Assembly: GCF_011752625.1 (NCBI RefSeq)
Contig: NZ_VWXD01000002.1
Coordinates: forward strand, 310,001-374,000
DNA from: Candidatus Pantoea formicae
Lineage (GTDB): Bacteria; Pseudomonadota; Gammaproteobacteria; Enterobacterales; Enterobacteriaceae
Length of the DNA stretch: 64,000 nt
Direction of reading: 5' to 3'
Shown: positions 1-10,787 of the stretch, piece after piece
Position numbering within the stretch: position 1 is the stretch's first letter
Layout of the letters: each line of letters opens with the position of its first letter
Program-made: the position numbers and the translations under genes
The notes under the pieces: generated by a model
Told to the model about the DNA's origin: nothing
Databases searched by the model: none
What the model saw: only the letters and a program-made list of their open reading frames with translations

Positions 1-1
1 T

Positions 2-1537
2 GTACGCGGCGCAGCCATTACGCGCACTGCCTCACGCTATTTTGAACGCTTGGTTAGCCATGACGCGACGTTCCGTGTGTTGCAGCATCTGCGTGTCTTT
101 ACCTTTAGCAAACTGATCGCCCTGTCACCTGAACAACTGTCACGATTTCGTCAGGGGGAGTTGCTGAACCGCTTTGTCAGCGATGTTGATACGCTTGACC
201 ATCTCTACCTGCGGGTCATCTCCCCACTGGTCGGTGCTGCGCTGGTCATTATTGTCGTCACTTGCGGCTTGGCATGGCTGGACGTGCCACTGGCTCTGCT
301 GCTGGGGGGCATTATGCTGCTCACGCTGCTCGTTATACCGCCCCTTTTTTGGCGGCTCGGGATCTCTGCTGGACAGCATATTTCTCAGCGCCAGGCTAAC
401 TGGCGCTTACAACTGACGCAATGGATCACGGGGCTAGCAGAATTACGCATTTACGGCGCGGCGGCCGCATGGCGCGGCAAGCTGGACGCTGAAGAAGTCG
501 AGTGGCAGCAAGCACAGCAGCGCCAGCATCGTTTACAGGCGTTTGCGCAAAGTTTGCTGATGTTGATTAGTGGCACCACCGTGGTTTTATTGCTGTGGAT
601 TTCAGCCTCTGGTGTAGGTGAAAATACCTCACCGGGGGCGCTTATCGCGCTCTTCGTTTTCTGCGGGCTGGCCGCATTCGAAGCACTGGCTCCGGTCGCT
701 GGCGCATTTCTGCCGCTGGCGCAAGTCACAGGGGCAGCTCGCCGTGTCCGTGAGTTGGTTGAGCAAGAACCGCGTATCCGTTTTCCTGAAACCTCCGTCC
801 CCTCTTCGTCCGGTTTCAGTCTGAAGTTGGAAAATATTGTTTTCAATTATCCACAACGCCCGGAATCGGTGTTGAATCACCTCTCGCTGACAATCCAATC
901 CGGTGAACATCTGGCGCTGCTCGGTCCTACTGGCTCTGGTAAATCCAGCTTACTCTCTTTAATCACACGCGGTTGGGAAGCTCAACAGGGTGAAATTGAA
1001 TTCAACAACATCCCGCTTGCGGCATGGGATGAAGCCAGTCTACGCCAACGCATCAGCGTCGTGACGCAACGAGTACATCTGTTTAGCCAGACACTGCGTG
1101 ACAATCTGCTACTGGCCAAGCCAGCCGCCAGCGATGCGCAATTAAACGACGCGTTGCACCAGGTTGGACTCAGCCATCTGGTCGAGCATGATGAGGGGTT
1201 GAATGCCTGGATGGGCGAAGGTGGCCGCCCATTGTCCGGCGGAGAGTTACGTCGATTGGCGATAGCCCGCGCCCTGTTGCACAACGGCGACTTATGGCTG
1301 CTGGACGAACCCACCGAGGGTCTTGACGCCACCACTGAACAGCAAATTCTGGCGCTATTACAACAGGTTGCTCATGGCAAAACGCTGATCATGGTGACGC
1401 ATCGCCTGAGCGGTCTCTCTGCTATGGACCGCATCTGTGTGATGGACCAGGGGCAAATCATCGAATCAGGTAGCCACGACGAATTAATCTCAAAAGAAGG
1501 ACGCTATTGGCGTTTCCACCAGCGCTTTGCGCTATAG
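2..1537 (+). CDS. cydC: CydC, ABC exporter subunit (5' end outside window)
   Basis: C-terminal ~511 residues of CydC, half of the inner-membrane CydDC heterodimer that exports glutathione and cysteine to the periplasm and is needed for cytochrome bd assembly. The open frame enters at base 2 without a start, so roughly 60 N-terminal residues lie outside. Visible are most of the membrane half and a complete ATPase half: Walker A GPTGSGKSS, signature LSGGELRRL, Walker B LWLLDEPTEG and the switch His in VTHR. aat starts 33 bp downstream on the same strand, as in E. coli, so the two are probably cotranscribed. cydD is expected just upstream. The function is family knowledge; identity rests on close similarity along the whole visible length. 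Confidence 0.96.
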   Translation, partial: VRGAAITRTASRYFERLVSHDATFRVLQHLRVFTFSKLIALSPEQLSRFRQGELLNRFVSDVDTLDHLYLRVISPLVGAALVIIVVTCGLAWLDVPLALLLGGIMLLTLLVIPPLFWRLGISAGQHISQRQANWRLQLTQWITGLAELRIYGAAAAWRGKLDAEEVEWQQAQQRQHRLQAFAQSLLMLISGTTVVLLLWISASGVGENTSPGALIALFVFCGLAAFEALAPVAGAFLPLAQVTGAARRVRELVEQEPRIRFPETSVPSSSGFSLKLENIVFNYPQRPESVLNHLSLTIQSGEHLALLGPTGSGKSSLLSLITRGWEAQQGEIEFNNIPLAAWDEASLRQRISVVTQRVHLFSQTLRDNLLLAKPAASDAQLNDALHQVGLSHLVEHDEGLNAWMGEGGRPLSGGELRRLAIARALLHNGDLWLLDEPTEGLDATTEQQILALLQQVAHGKTLIMVTHRLSGLSAMDRICVMDQGQIIESGSHDELISKEGRYWRFHQRFAL

Positions 1538-1570
1538 TCTTAGCGAACAGCCCGAAGGGTAATTGACGCA

Positions 1571-2263
1571 ATGAGACTGGTACAACTTTCACGGGATTCA
1601 TTAAATTTCCCCCCGCCGGAGATGGCGCTACGCGAACCTAATGGACTGCTGGCGATGGGGGGCGATCTCTCCCCTGCCCGCCTGATGAATGCTTATCAGC
1701 GGGGCATTTTCCCATGGTTCTCGCCGGGCGATCCGATCTTGTGGTGGTCGCCGGACCCCCGCGCGGTGATGTTGCCAGAATCTTTCCATCTCAGCCGCAG
1801 CATGGCGCGGTTTCATCGGCAATCACCTTACCGTGTCACCATGAACCAGGCCTTTCCTCAGGTGCTGGAAGGTTGCGCCAGCGGTCGCCAGGAAGGGACA
1901 TGGATTACCTTTGAAGTTAAGCGTGCATGGTTACGCTTATACGAACTGGGGCATGCGCACTCCATTGAAGTCTGGAGCGATCACCGTCTGGTCGGCGGCA
2001 TGTATGGATTAGCACTGGGGCAGATTTTTTGCGGTGAATCGATGTTCAGTCGCCAGGAAAATGCGTCAAAAACCGCGCTGTGGGTTTTTTCGCAGCATTT
2101 CCTGGCACATCAGGGGCGCTTAATTGATTGCCAAGTACTTAACCCGCACACCGCTTCGCTCGGCGCCGTTGAAATCCCGCGCGTTGATTATTTACAGTAT
2201 GTCCAAACACTGGCGTGGCAGCCCGTTTTAAGCGGTTGCTGGCAAACACAAACCCTTTTTTGA
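1571..2263 (+). CDS. aat: Leucyl/phenylalanyl-tRNA-protein transferase
   Basis: A 230-residue Aat, close to the usual ~234. It transfers Leu or Phe from aminoacyl-tRNA to proteins with N-terminal Arg or Lys, creating type-2 N-degrons in the cytoplasm. The N-terminal block with FPPPEMAL and the GNAT-like core with [29 protein letters not shown] and CGESMFS are all recognisable family signatures. It sits 33 bp after cydC on the same strand. The partner genes clpS and clpA, which recognise and degrade its products, lie 0.7-3 kb away, so three components of the bacterial N-degron pathway are clustered here. No intrinsic terminator is evident directly after the stop. Confidence 0.97.
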   Translation: MRLVQLSRDSLNFPPPEMALREPNGLLAMGGDLSPARLMNAYQRGIFPWFSPGDPILWWSPDPRAVMLPESFHLSRSMARFHRQSPYRVTMNQAFPQVLEGCASGRQEGTWITFEVKRAWLRLYELGHAHSIEVWSDHRLVGGMYGLALGQIFCGESMFSRQENASKTALWVFSQHFLAHQGRLIDCQVLNPHTASLGAVEIPRVDYLQYVQTLAWQPVLSGCWQTQTLF

Positions 2264-2827
<564 letters not shown>

Positions 2828-2873
2828 GTTGTAGTCCACATCTCGCGTTTGTGGCATTAACTGAGCGCGAAAA

Positions 2874-2901
2874 AAAAGGCCGGATTCTCATCCGGCCTTT
2901 T
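2874..2901. terminator. Bidirectional terminator between infA and clpA
   Basis: A 12-bp perfect stem (AAAAGGCCGGAT and its complement) with a TCTC loop, A-rich on one flank and T-rich on the other, so it can act as an intrinsic terminator for both convergent genes. Confidence 0.9.
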
Positions 2902-2921
2902 CTTATCCAGCACTCAGCACA

Positions 2922-5201
2922 TCAGTGCACAGTACCTTCGGTTTTACGTTTTTCCGCGCTCAGGAAGTGGTAAGTCAGCTGGTTTTTCTCTTTATCCAAC
3001 CCGACCGATACTGAACCTCCGTCAACCAATGAACCAAACAGCAGTTCATTCGCCAAAGGTTTCTTGAGATTTTCCTGTACGGCACGTGCCATCGGACGTG
3101 CACCCATCGCTTTGTCATAACCTTTATCAGCCAGCCAGTCACGAGCGTCATCACTGACTTCCAGTGACACACCTTTTGCATCCAACTGTGCCTGCAACTC
3201 GACGATAAATTTATCCACTACCTGATGAATCACCTCGGTATCCAGATGACGGAACCAGATAATGTTGTCGAGACGGTTACGGAACTCCGGAGTAAAGATC
3301 TTTTTGATCTCTTCCATGGCGTCAGTGCTGTTGTCTTGCTGAATCAGGCCAATCGATTTACGTTCGGTTTCACGGACGCCGGCGTTGGTGGTCATCACCA
3401 GTACCACGTTACGGAAGTCCGCTTTACGACCATTGTTATCGGTCAGCATACCGTTATCCATCACCTGCAGCAGCAGGTTAAAGACATCTGGGTGCGCTTT
3501 CTCGATTTCATCCAGCAGTACCACCGCATGTGGATGCTTGATCACCGCATCGGTCAGCAAACCACCCTGATCGAAGCCCACGTAGCCCGGAGGTGCACCA
3601 ATCAGTCGGCTGACGGTATGACGCTCCATATATTCGGACATATCGAAACGCAGCAGCTCAATGCCTAAGGCTTTGGCCAACTGCACCGTCACCTCGGTTT
3701 TACCGACACCCGTAGGACCGGCAAACAAGAAGGAACCCACAGGTTTACGATCCTGACCCAAACCTGCACGGCTCATCTTGATGGCTTCAGTCAGCGCTTC
3801 AATCGCGTTGTCTTGTCCAAACACCAGCATTTTCAGACGGTCGCCGAGATTCTTCAGCGTGTCACGATCGGTGGCCGATACGCTCTGCTCTGGAATACGC
3901 GCAATACGCGCGACCACAGACTCGATATCAGACACATTAACCGTTTTCTTACGCTTACTGACGGGCACCAAACGTGCACGCGCACCGGCTTCATCGATCA
4001 CATCGATCGCCTTGTCAGGTAAATGACGATCGTTGATGTATTTCACCGCCAGCTCAACCGCCGCACGCACCGCTTTCGCGGTATAACGCACATCGTGGTG
4101 CGCTTCGTATTTCGGTTTCAAGCCATTCAGAATCTGGACGGTCTCTTCCACAGAAGGCTCAGTAATGTCGATCTTCTGGAAACGACGCGCTAAGGCACGA
4201 TCCTTCTCAAAGATATTGCTGAACTCTTGATAGGTTGTTGATCCCATCACACGGATTTTACCGCTGGAAAGCAACGGTTTGATCAGGTTCGCCGCATCCA
4301 CTTGGCCACCAGATGCTGCACCCGCACCAATGATGGTGTGGATCTCATCGATGAACAGAATGCTACTGGTGTCCTGCTCAAGCTGTTTCAGCAGCGCTTT
4401 GAAACGTTTTTCAAAATCACCACGGTACTTGGTGCCTGCCAGCAGCGAACCGATATCCAGTGAGTAAATCGTACAGTCTTTCATCACTTCCGGGACGTCG
4501 CCCTGCACAATACGCCAGGCCAGACCTTCCGCAATCGCCGTTTTACCTACGCCAGATTCACCCACCAGCAGCGGGTTGTTCTTACGACGACGGCACAGTA
4601 CCTGAATGGTACGCTCCAGCTCTTTATCGCGGCCGATCAGCGGATCGATTCCGCCGACACGAGCAAGCTGATTAAGATTGGTGGTGAAGTTTTCCATACG
4701 TTCCTCCCCGCCTGCTTGCTCTTCGTTAACCGGATTCTCCACATTGTTCTGCGGCTGGCCCGGTTCGTCTTTACGCGTACCATGGGAGATGAAGTTCACC
4801 ACATCAAGGCGGCTCACTTCGTGTTTGCGCAGCAGGTAAGCCGCTTGCGACTCCTGCTCGCTGAAAATAGCGACCAGCACGTTCGCACCCGAAACTTCGC
4901 TGCGACCCGATGACTGAACATGGAATACCGCACGCTGCAATACGCGCTGGAAGCTGAGCGTCGGTTGGGTATCGCGCTCTTCTTCACTGGCTGGCAGCAC
5001 CGGTGTGGTTTGTTCGATGAAGGCTTCGAGTTCTTGCCGCAGAGCCACGATATCTACCGTACAGGCTTCCAATGCCTCTCTGGCCGACGGGTTACTGAGC
5101 AATGCCAGCAACAGATGCTCGACGGTCATAAACTCATGACGGTGCTCGCGCGCTCTGGCGAAAGCCATATTTAAACTGAGTTCCAGTTCTTGATTGAGCA
5201 T
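2922..5201 (-). CDS. clpA: ATP-dependent Clp protease ATPase subunit ClpA
   Basis: A 759-residue AAA+ unfoldase (E. coli 758) that partners with ClpP. Order of parts: N-terminal Clp-N repeats (about 1-140) that bind ClpS, an acidic linker, AAA+ module 1 with Walker [10 protein letters not shown] and Walker [12 protein letters not shown]+ module 2 with Walker [10 protein letters not shown] and [13 protein letters not shown], and the ClpP-docking IGL loop in KSIGLIQQD. It lies 55 bp downstream of clpS on the same strand, the standard clpSA arrangement. ClpP and ClpX are not in the window. Length and motifs show an intact gene. Confidence 0.98.
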   Translation of the reverse strand: MLNQELELSLNMAFARAREHRHEFMTVEHLLLALLSNPSAREALEACTVDIVALRQELEAFIEQTTPVLPASEEERDTQPTLSFQRVLQRAVFHVQSSGRSEVSGANVLVAIFSEQESQAAYLLRKHEVSRLDVVNFISHGTRKDEPGQPQNNVENPVNEEQAGGEERMENFTTNLNQLARVGGIDPLIGRDKELERTIQVLCRRRKNNPLLVGESGVGKTAIAEGLAWRIVQGDVPEVMKDCTIYSLDIGSLLAGTKYRGDFEKRFKALLKQLEQDTSSILFIDEIHTIIGAGAASGGQVDAANLIKPLLSSGKIRVMGSTTYQEFSNIFEKDRALARRFQKIDITEPSVEETVQILNGLKPKYEAHHDVRYTAKAVRAAVELAVKYINDRHLPDKAIDVIDEAGARARLVPVSKRKKTVNVSDIESVVARIARIPEQSVSATDRDTLKNLGDRLKMLVFGQDNAIEALTEAIKMSRAGLGQDRKPVGSFLFAGPTGVGKTEVTVQLAKALGIELLRFDMSEYMERHTVSRLIGAPPGYVGFDQGGLLTDAVIKHPHAVVLLDEIEKAHPDVFNLLLQVMDNGMLTDNNGRKADFRNVVLVMTTNAGVRETERKSIGLIQQDNSTDAMEEIKKIFTPEFRNRLDNIIWFRHLDTEVIHQVVDKFIVELQAQLDAKGVSLEVSDDARDWLADKGYDKAMGARPMARAVQENLKKPLANELLFGSLVDGGSVSVGLDKEKNQLTYHFLSAEKRKTEGTVH

Positions 5202-5256
5202 TTGGCACCTCCCCCAATTATCGCTCTGACAACCTTTCCCCTATATGGAGACGGGC

Positions 5257-5577
5257 TCAGGCTTTTTCTAGCGTACACAGCAAAGGATGTTGATTCTCTC
5301 TCGCGTAATTGTTCACTTGGGCGACTTTGGTTTCCGCCACTTCTGCAGTGAATACACCACAGATCGCCTTTCCATGGTAGTGAACTTTCAACATCAGTTG
5401 CGTTGCACGTTCAACATCATAAGAAAAGAACTTTTGCACGACGTCAATAACAAATTCCATAGGTGTATAATCGTCATTATTCAAAATGACTTTATACATT
5501 GAAGGCGGCTTTAACCCTTCGCGTACTTTGTCTTCGGCTAGATGTTCAAAATTAAGCCAGTCGTTTGTGTTTGCCAT
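5257..5577 (-). CDS. clpS: ClpS, N-degron adaptor for ClpAP
   Basis: A 106-residue adaptor that binds N-terminal Leu, Phe, Trp or Tyr and delivers substrates to ClpA while blocking other ClpA substrates. The folded core shows [14 protein letters not shown], the ligand-pocket region around DD and the [11 protein letters not shown] segment. The frame is open 29 codons further upstream, but the ATG at 5577 gives the exact family length, starts the conserved NDWLNFE region and is preceded by a GGAAC ribosome site. It is the first gene of clpSA and divergent from cspD. Confidence 0.97.
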   Translation of the reverse strand: MANTNDWLNFEHLAEDKVREGLKPPSMYKVILNNDDYTPMEFVIDVVQKFFSYDVERATQLMLKVHYHGKAICGVFTAEVAETKVAQVNNYARENQHPLLCTLEKA

Positions 5578-5899
5578 AATGTTCCGTCGAAATTCTGCGT
5601 TACGATTGTGCACATTGCTGCGCCCATTCCTAAGTTTAACATGTCTGTCAAGCCACCTTTCCACGAATTAAAAACGGCACTAAAAGCCCATGCGCGACCT
5701 GTATCACAAAATTTGCAATAGCGTTAACTGCCTCAAATTTTGATGAATTTCTCCCCTTGTGCCAGGGCCGTTTGCTTGACGATAAGGTCCGTTTCTCTAC
5801 ATTCTACTTACACAAGCTGATGGAGTTTTAAACAAACTCGACTCACAGCTTCAATGACCTCACCTACTTATCAAAATGTCTTGCGAGGGAAGTAAAAGC
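5578..5899. other. clpS-cspD divergent intergenic region
   Basis: A 322-base AT-rich region between divergently read clpS and cspD. It must hold both promoters. A sigma-70-like candidate for cspD is listed separately. On the clpS side a TTGACA hexamer occurs on the minus strand near 5650-5660, but I see no well-spaced -10. No ORF or RNA gene is supported. Confidence 0.5.
5776..5803 (+). promoter_or_regulatory. Candidate cspD promoter
   Basis: TTGACG and TACATT with a 16-bp spacer, about 95 bp before the cspD start codon. The -35 matches the sigma-70 consensus at 5 of 6 positions and the -10 at 4 of 6. Confidence 0.4.
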
Positions 5900-6121
5900 A
5901 TGGAGACGGGTACTGTTAAATGGTTCAACAACGCTAAGGGCTTCGGCTTTATCTGTCCGATTGGCGGCGGCGACGATATCTTCGCACACTACTCCACGAT
6001 TCAGATGGAGGGATACAGAACGCTGAAGGCCGGCCAGCAGGTTCAGTTCGATGTCCATGAAGGGCCAAAAGGCAATCACGCCAGCCTGATTGTGCCCTGT
6101 GAAGCCACGCAAGTTGCTTGA
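5900..6121 (+). CDS. cspD: CspD, cold-shock-like replication inhibitor
   Basis: A 73-residue cold-shock-domain protein. In E. coli CspD is induced in stationary phase and starvation rather than by cold, binds single-stranded DNA and inhibits replication. RNP1 (KGFGFICP) and RNP2 (DIFAHY) are intact, and the sequence GYRTLKAGQQVQFDVHEGPKGNHAS is CspD-type. The ATG at 5900 aligns with the family start and follows a GAGGGAAG ribosome site; the in-frame ATG 8 codons upstream does not. A strong terminator follows. Confidence 0.96.
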   Translation: METGTVKWFNNAKGFGFICPIGGGDDIFAHYSTIQMEGYRTLKAGQQVQFDVHEGPKGNHASLIVPCEATQVA

Positions 6122-6159
6122 CGCGCGTGCCTCTTCATTCATTCTGACCACTCCCGAAA

Positions 6160-6190
6160 AAAAATGCCAGCCGCAGATGCTGGCATTTTT
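6160..6190. terminator. Terminator after cspD (bidirectional)
   Basis: A 12-bp stem AAAAATGCCAGC with its exact complement, 7-base loop, T-rich 3' flank and A-rich 5' flank. It serves cspD and probably also convergent ybjD. Confidence 0.9.
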
Positions 6191-6214
6191 CTTTTGCGAA
6201 TTATCCCGTGTTTA

Positions 6215-7858
6215 TTAGTCCGCCCGTCCCCGAGCCAGCCACATCACGCGTGCAAACAATTGATCCAACAACGGCGGTATCGCCTGCGGACCGCGCTCTG
6301 CTGCTGCCATTGCAACGGCAATCGCTAACTCTGGCTTCGAGCTGTGATGAATCGCTTTGGTGATAATACGCCGGGCATTCATGGGCGCGTTTAACGGCAG
6401 GTGCGCAGTCTGGTGATAAACTTCGCTAAATCCGTGCTTATAGAGAAAATGCTCAATGTCAGGTGCCGGGAATTGCGTGAGGTGATCGGCCTCCTGCTCA
6501 TGATCCTGAAGCTGACTACGCGCGCTAGCCGCATATTTGGCACCCGCTTCGTCCCCATCGGTGAGCACGTGCCAGGCAATGCCCATACGCCGGGCAAATT
6601 TCAGTAATGGCTTCAGCCCGGATTGGGCAAACTCTATCACTTTGACGCCTTCGGCCGCGAAGTGATAGCCACGCTGCCGCGCCAGTTCATTGATAATCCA
6701 CACTTCCGTTTCCCCTTCCACCAGCAACCAACAGCGGGCAAACAGCGCTGAAGGACGGTTAACGCGGATGTGGAAACCAATACGACGACTCTCCTCCGCG
6801 CTCAACCCTTCCGGCCCAATACGCCATGCGGCTACTCGGGTCGGTTCGCGCACCAGTCGGCAAATATTCTCTAACGGCACCTGTGATAACAGCTCACCCG
6901 AATTAGTCGTGGTGATTTTTTGTAGCGGCATCAGCTCCAGCAAATTCCAGGCGACGGACAACATAATCGGGTGCAAGCGTGTTTCTGGGTCTTCCACCAA
7001 GAGCAAGGGATGCGCGCCCGCAGGCAATGCCTCATTGCCATGTGCCTGAATCAGCAATGAGAACATGCGCAGTAAAATCACCTGACGGCTACGCGATTCC
7101 GTGCCCGCAATCAGGTGATTAAGTTTATCCAGTGAGCGCCACCCCTGGCTGCCGTCACGCGTTTCAGGTGCCACGCGCGCCGCGCTGCTGCCCGGTTGCT
7201 GCACGAGAAAATAGTGTTCCAGCAGTTGCTGCATGGTGTGCAGGCCCTGACGCAATAAATCATCACTCAGGTTCTGTGGGCTCACAACCAAATCACGTGT
7301 CAGCTTCTCGACTTCCTGCGTTAACTCGCTCAGGGTGGAGGCGCGACGGTCCGCGTCGTTTTCACTGTGCCTTCCACGGCGCCCAAAGCGTGCATCGCGC
7401 AGGCGCAAAACTGGATAGTAGGCCCGTAAATGCGCCAACGCGGCTTCCGTCCCCTCCACCGGTAGCACATCACCGCCTTGATCGATAAAACGCCAGGTGG
7501 TTTTCACCCCGTGATCGTTACGTCGGGCACGCGTGCTAAAACTGATAAAGCGCCCGTGTTCATCACGCTGCCAAAAGGGTTGAAATACCGCTTCGTCATC
7601 ATCGCCTTGCGCGCGAAAGCGAAACACCAGTTGCAGTTGACGTAGGCGCGCCTCAAGGTCCCCAGGGGGAAAGTGAAAGTCGTGCTCAGTAAACTGGTAG
7701 GGTTCAGCTGCAGGCGCCAGCAATAACGTGAGCGCATCCAGCAGGCTTGATTTACCCCAGGCATTTTCACCAATCAATAAATTGGTGTCGGTGAGCGGCA
7801 ATGAGAGCCGATTGATGCCACGAAAACCGCGAATATCGATATGTTCCAGAAACATCAT
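6215..7858 (-). CDS. ybjD: YbjD, OLD-family ATPase/TOPRIM nuclease-like protein
   Basis: A 547-residue protein (E. coli YbjD 552) of the OLD (overcoming lysogenization defect) family, with an N-terminal ABC/RecF-like ATPase carrying Walker A GENAWGKSSLL and the conserved PLLLVEDPETRLHP Walker B region. The C-terminal TOPRIM domain shows the acidic motifs LLVEGETE and TDGDEAG. OLD proteins are ATP-dependent nucleases and some are part of anti-phage systems, but the chromosomal YbjD group is conserved and its role is not established. No adjacent gajB-like helicase is present, so it is a single-gene class 1 OLD. It is convergent with cspD and divergent from lysO. Confidence 0.93.
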   Translation of the reverse strand: MMFLEHIDIRGFRGINRLSLPLTDTNLLIGENAWGKSSLLDALTLLLAPAAEPYQFTEHDFHFPPGDLEARLRQLQLVFRFRAQGDDDEAVFQPFWQRDEHGRFISFSTRARRNDHGVKTTWRFIDQGGDVLPVEGTEAALAHLRAYYPVLRLRDARFGRRGRHSENDADRRASTLSELTQEVEKLTRDLVVSPQNLSDDLLRQGLHTMQQLLEHYFLVQQPGSSAARVAPETRDGSQGWRSLDKLNHLIAGTESRSRQVILLRMFSLLIQAHGNEALPAGAHPLLLVEDPETRLHPIMLSVAWNLLELMPLQKITTTNSGELLSQVPLENICRLVREPTRVAAWRIGPEGLSAEESRRIGFHIRVNRPSALFARCWLLVEGETEVWIINELARQRGYHFAAEGVKVIEFAQSGLKPLLKFARRMGIAWHVLTDGDEAGAKYAASARSQLQDHEQEADHLTQFPAPDIEHFLYKHGFSEVYHQTAHLPLNAPMNARRIITKAIHHSSKPELAIAVAMAAAERGPQAIPPLLDQLFARVMWLARGRAD

Positions 7859-7931
7859 GCCATTCCTTGAGTGCTTTGCCTGAGCATGGTCTGCCGCGTT
7901 AGGTTGGTCAAGTTATCGAGCCGGGAAAAGG

Positions 7932-7960
7932 TTTACACTTCAAATGTTTTCCGCTAGCGT
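7932..7960 (+). promoter_or_regulatory. Candidate lysO promoter
   Basis: TTTACA and TAGCGT separated by 17 bp, about 30 bp before the lysO start. The -35 is good (5/6), the -10 weak (3/6), as expected for an activated promoter. In E. coli lysO responds to ArgP and ArgR; I could not identify a clear ArgR box here. Confidence 0.4.
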
Positions 7961-7990
7961 TCGCCCTCTTCCCATGGATGGACATCTTAT

Positions 7991-8887
7991 ATGTATGGTT
8001 TAATGATCATTTTGTTGCCGCTGATTGCCGGCTATCTGTTGCATGTGACGCGTGTCAGCCTGCTACGCCGCGTGTCTCAAATGCTCAGTGCATTGGTGTA
8101 CATCATTCTGTTTTTTATGGGCACCAGCCTGGCGTTTCTCGATAACCTCAGCAGTAATTTGCTCGCCATCTTCCATATCGCTTTTATCAGTATGCTATGT
8201 ATTCTTGCCTGTTCACTGTTGGCCTTATGGCTGCTGGAGCGACGTGTTCCCTGGCATCACCCACACAAGCAGCAAGCCTTGCCCTCTCGCCTGCATATGG
8301 CGCTCGAATCGCTCAAACTCTGTGGTTCGGTGTTAGGCGGTTTCCTACTCGGCTTAAGCCAATGGTCATTGCTACGCCATGCCTCCACCGTGAGTGAGTA
8401 CGCATTAATGTTAATGCTGTTTCTGGTGGGCATTCAGCTTCGTAGCAGCGGCATGACACTACGCCAAATCACCCTGAATCGTCGCGGTATGCTGGTAGCA
8501 GCCGTGTCGTTGTGCAGTGCGCTGCTCGGCGGCATACTGGCCGCGCTGTGGCTTGGTCTGCCGATTAAAACTGGTTTGGCGCTGGCGAGCGGCTTCGGTT
8601 GGTATTCACTTTCCGGCATTCTGATGACCGAATCTTTTGGTCCGGTGATCGGTAGCGCAGCCTTCTTTAACGACCTGCTGCGTGAGTTAATCACGATCAT
8701 GTTGATTCCGGTGCTGATTAGCCGTCAACGTAGCATGACGCTGGGATTGAGCGGTGCCACGTCAATGGATTTCACCCTGCCCATCCTGCAACGTACCGGT
8801 GGCATGGAAATTGTGCCCGCTGCGATTGTGCACGGCTTCATCATGAGTTTACTGGCGCCGATCCTTATCGCGCTGTTCTCAGCCTGA
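7991..8887 (+). CDS. lysO: LysO, L-lysine exporter
   Basis: A 298-residue polytopic membrane protein (E. coli LysO/YbjE 299) that exports L-lysine and toxic analogues such as thialysine. Around eight hydrophobic segments are visible, with the family signatures [32 protein letters not shown] and [10 protein letters not shown]. It stands alone, divergent from ybjD and 109 bp before poxB. In E. coli the aqpZ and hcp/hcr genes lie near here; they are absent from this window. Confidence 0.95.
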   Translation: MYGLMIILLPLIAGYLLHVTRVSLLRRVSQMLSALVYIILFFMGTSLAFLDNLSSNLLAIFHIAFISMLCILACSLLALWLLERRVPWHHPHKQQALPSRLHMALESLKLCGSVLGGFLLGLSQWSLLRHASTVSEYALMLMLFLVGIQLRSSGMTLRQITLNRRGMLVAAVSLCSALLGGILAALWLGLPIKTGLALASGFGWYSLSGILMTESFGPVIGSAAFFNDLLRELITIMLIPVLISRQRSMTLGLSGATSMDFTLPILQRTGGMEIVPAAIVHGFIMSLLAPILIALFSA

Positions 8888-8996
8888 CAGCACAGCGCAT
8901 TTTTTCACGGCTGCGCATAAAATCCTTCGTCTAAGCTTTCTGACTGACACGTTTCCGCCATCGGGATGGATGGCCAACACCAGAAAGGAGCGAACG

Positions 8997-10718
8997 ATGA
9001 AACAAACTGTGGCGGCACTGCTGGCCAAAACACTTGAGAGTGCGGGCGTCAAACGCATCTGGGGCGTAACGGGTGACTCCCTCAACGGGCTTAGCGACAG
9101 CCTTAACCGCATGGGTACCATCGAATGGATGCCCACGCGCCATGAAGAGGTTGCCGCTTTCGCCGCCGGGGCCGAGGCGCAAATTAGCGGTGAGCTGGCA
9201 GTCTGTGCTGGCTCCTGCGGCCCCGGTAACCTGCATCTGATTAATGGTCTCTTCGATTGTCATCGTAATCACGTGCCCGTGCTGGCGATTGCCGCGCACA
9301 TTCCTTCCAGCGAAATCGGCAGCGGTTACTTCCAGGAAACTCACCCACAAGAGCTGTTCCGTGAATGCAGCCACTATTGCGAGCTGGTTTCCAATCCTGA
9401 ACAGTTGCCGCAGGTATTAGGGATTGCGATGCGCAAGGCCATTCTCAATCGCGGCGTCTCGGTGATTGTCCTGCCTGGCGATATCGCGCTAAAACCCGCA
9501 CCGGAAAGCGCACGCAGCGAATGGTATCCGCCTCAGCTCCCTCATATTGTGCCGTCGGCCAGCGAAATTGCGCGTCTGGCTGAAACCCTCAATGGCGCGC
9601 AAAATATTACATTGATGTGCGGCAGTGGTTGCGCGGGTGCGCACCCAGAAGTCGTGAAGCTGGCGGAAACCCTGAAAGCACCTGTGGTCCACGCCATGCG
9701 CGGCAAAGAACATATCGAGTACGACAACCCTTACGATGTTGGTATGACAGGTCTGATCGGCTTTTCGTCCGGCTATCACGCCATGATGAACGCAGACACA
9801 TTGGTGCTGTTAGGTACCCAATTCCCCTATCGTCCGTTCTATCCTGCGGACGCCAAAATTATCCAAATTGATATTAATCCTGGCAGCCTGGGTGCCCACA
9901 GCCATGTGGATATGGCGCTGGTGGGTGACATCAAAGCCACCTTGCAGACGTTACAACCTCAGCTGAGCCGCAAAAGCGATCGTCATCATCTTGATAGCGC
10001 ACTGGAGCACTATGTGGATGCGCGCAAAGGGCTGGATGAGCTGGCAACCGCCAACGATAAACAGGCCATTCATCCGCAATATCTGGCACAACAAATCAGT
10101 CACTATGCCGCCGATGATGCCATTTTTACCTGCGATGTCGGCACGCCAACGGTATGGGCGGCCCGTTATTTGAAAATGAACGGCAAACGCCGCCTGCTGG
10201 GTTCGTTCAACCACGGCTCGATGGCCAACGCCATGCCACAGGCGCTGGGCGCGCAAGCAATTGATAAGCATCGCCAAGTGGTCGCACTGTGTGGCGATGG
10301 TGGATTTAGCATGCTGATGGGGGACTTTATCTCGGTGGCGCAGCTGAAATTGCCGGTAAAACTGGTGATCTTCAATAACAGCGTATTGGGTTTTGTGGCC
10401 ATGGAGATGAAAGCAGGTGGTTACCTGACGGATGGAACTGATTTGGAGAACCCTGACTTCGCCGCTATTGCTGCTGCCTGTGGAATTAAGGGTATCCGCG
10501 TGGAGAAAGCCTCAGACCTGAATGGCGCGTTAGAACAGGCGTTTGCCCATGATGGTCCCGTGTTGGTGGATGTCATCACCGCCAAAGAAGAACTGTCGAT
10601 GCCGCCACAGATCAAGGCCGAGCAAGCCAAGGGGTTCAGCCTGTATATGCTGCGCGCGATCCTGAACGGTCGCGGTGATGAGATCGTGGAACTGGCGAAA
10701 ACTAACTGGCTGAGGTAA
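8997..10718 (+). CDS. poxB: Pyruvate dehydrogenase (quinone) / pyruvate oxidase PoxB
   Basis: A 573-residue ThDP- and FAD-dependent peripheral membrane enzyme (E. coli 572) that oxidises pyruvate to acetate and CO2 and passes electrons to ubiquinone. Visible: the ThDP Glu in [12 protein letters not shown], the ThDP-Mg motif [16 protein letters not shown], an FAD domain in the middle and the C-terminal membrane-binding tail ending LAKTNWLR. The ATG at 8997 gives [11 protein letters not shown] like E. coli and has AAGGAG 6 bases upstream; the ATG nine codons earlier does not. In E. coli it is sigma-S dependent in stationary phase. ltaE follows after a terminator. Confidence 0.98.
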   Translation: MKQTVAALLAKTLESAGVKRIWGVTGDSLNGLSDSLNRMGTIEWMPTRHEEVAAFAAGAEAQISGELAVCAGSCGPGNLHLINGLFDCHRNHVPVLAIAAHIPSSEIGSGYFQETHPQELFRECSHYCELVSNPEQLPQVLGIAMRKAILNRGVSVIVLPGDIALKPAPESARSEWYPPQLPHIVPSASEIARLAETLNGAQNITLMCGSGCAGAHPEVVKLAETLKAPVVHAMRGKEHIEYDNPYDVGMTGLIGFSSGYHAMMNADTLVLLGTQFPYRPFYPADAKIIQIDINPGSLGAHSHVDMALVGDIKATLQTLQPQLSRKSDRHHLDSALEHYVDARKGLDELATANDKQAIHPQYLAQQISHYAADDAIFTCDVGTPTVWAARYLKMNGKRRLLGSFNHGSMANAMPQALGAQAIDKHRQVVALCGDGGFSMLMGDFISVAQLKLPVKLVIFNNSVLGFVAMEMKAGGYLTDGTDLENPDFAAIAAACGIKGIRVEKASDLNGALEQAFAHDGPVLVDVITAKEELSMPPQIKAEQAKGFSLYMLRAILNGRGDEIVELAKTNWLR

Positions 10719-10748
10719 AACGGATAACCCTGCCAGATTAATAACAAC

Positions 10749-10771
10749 GCGGGCGCTATGCCCGCTTTTTT
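10749..10771 (+). terminator. Terminator after poxB
   Basis: GCGGGC stem, GCTAT loop, GCCCGC, then six T. It lies upstream of the ltaE start, so it separates or attenuates transcription from poxB into ltaE. Confidence 0.85.
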
Positions 10772-10787
10772 GTTTCAGGAGAGCGAT

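Noticed and set aside
6215..7858. ybjD as part of a Gabija or retron-like defence island
   Set aside because: No gajB helicase, reverse transcriptase or other defence gene nearby; ybjD is at its conserved chromosomal site.
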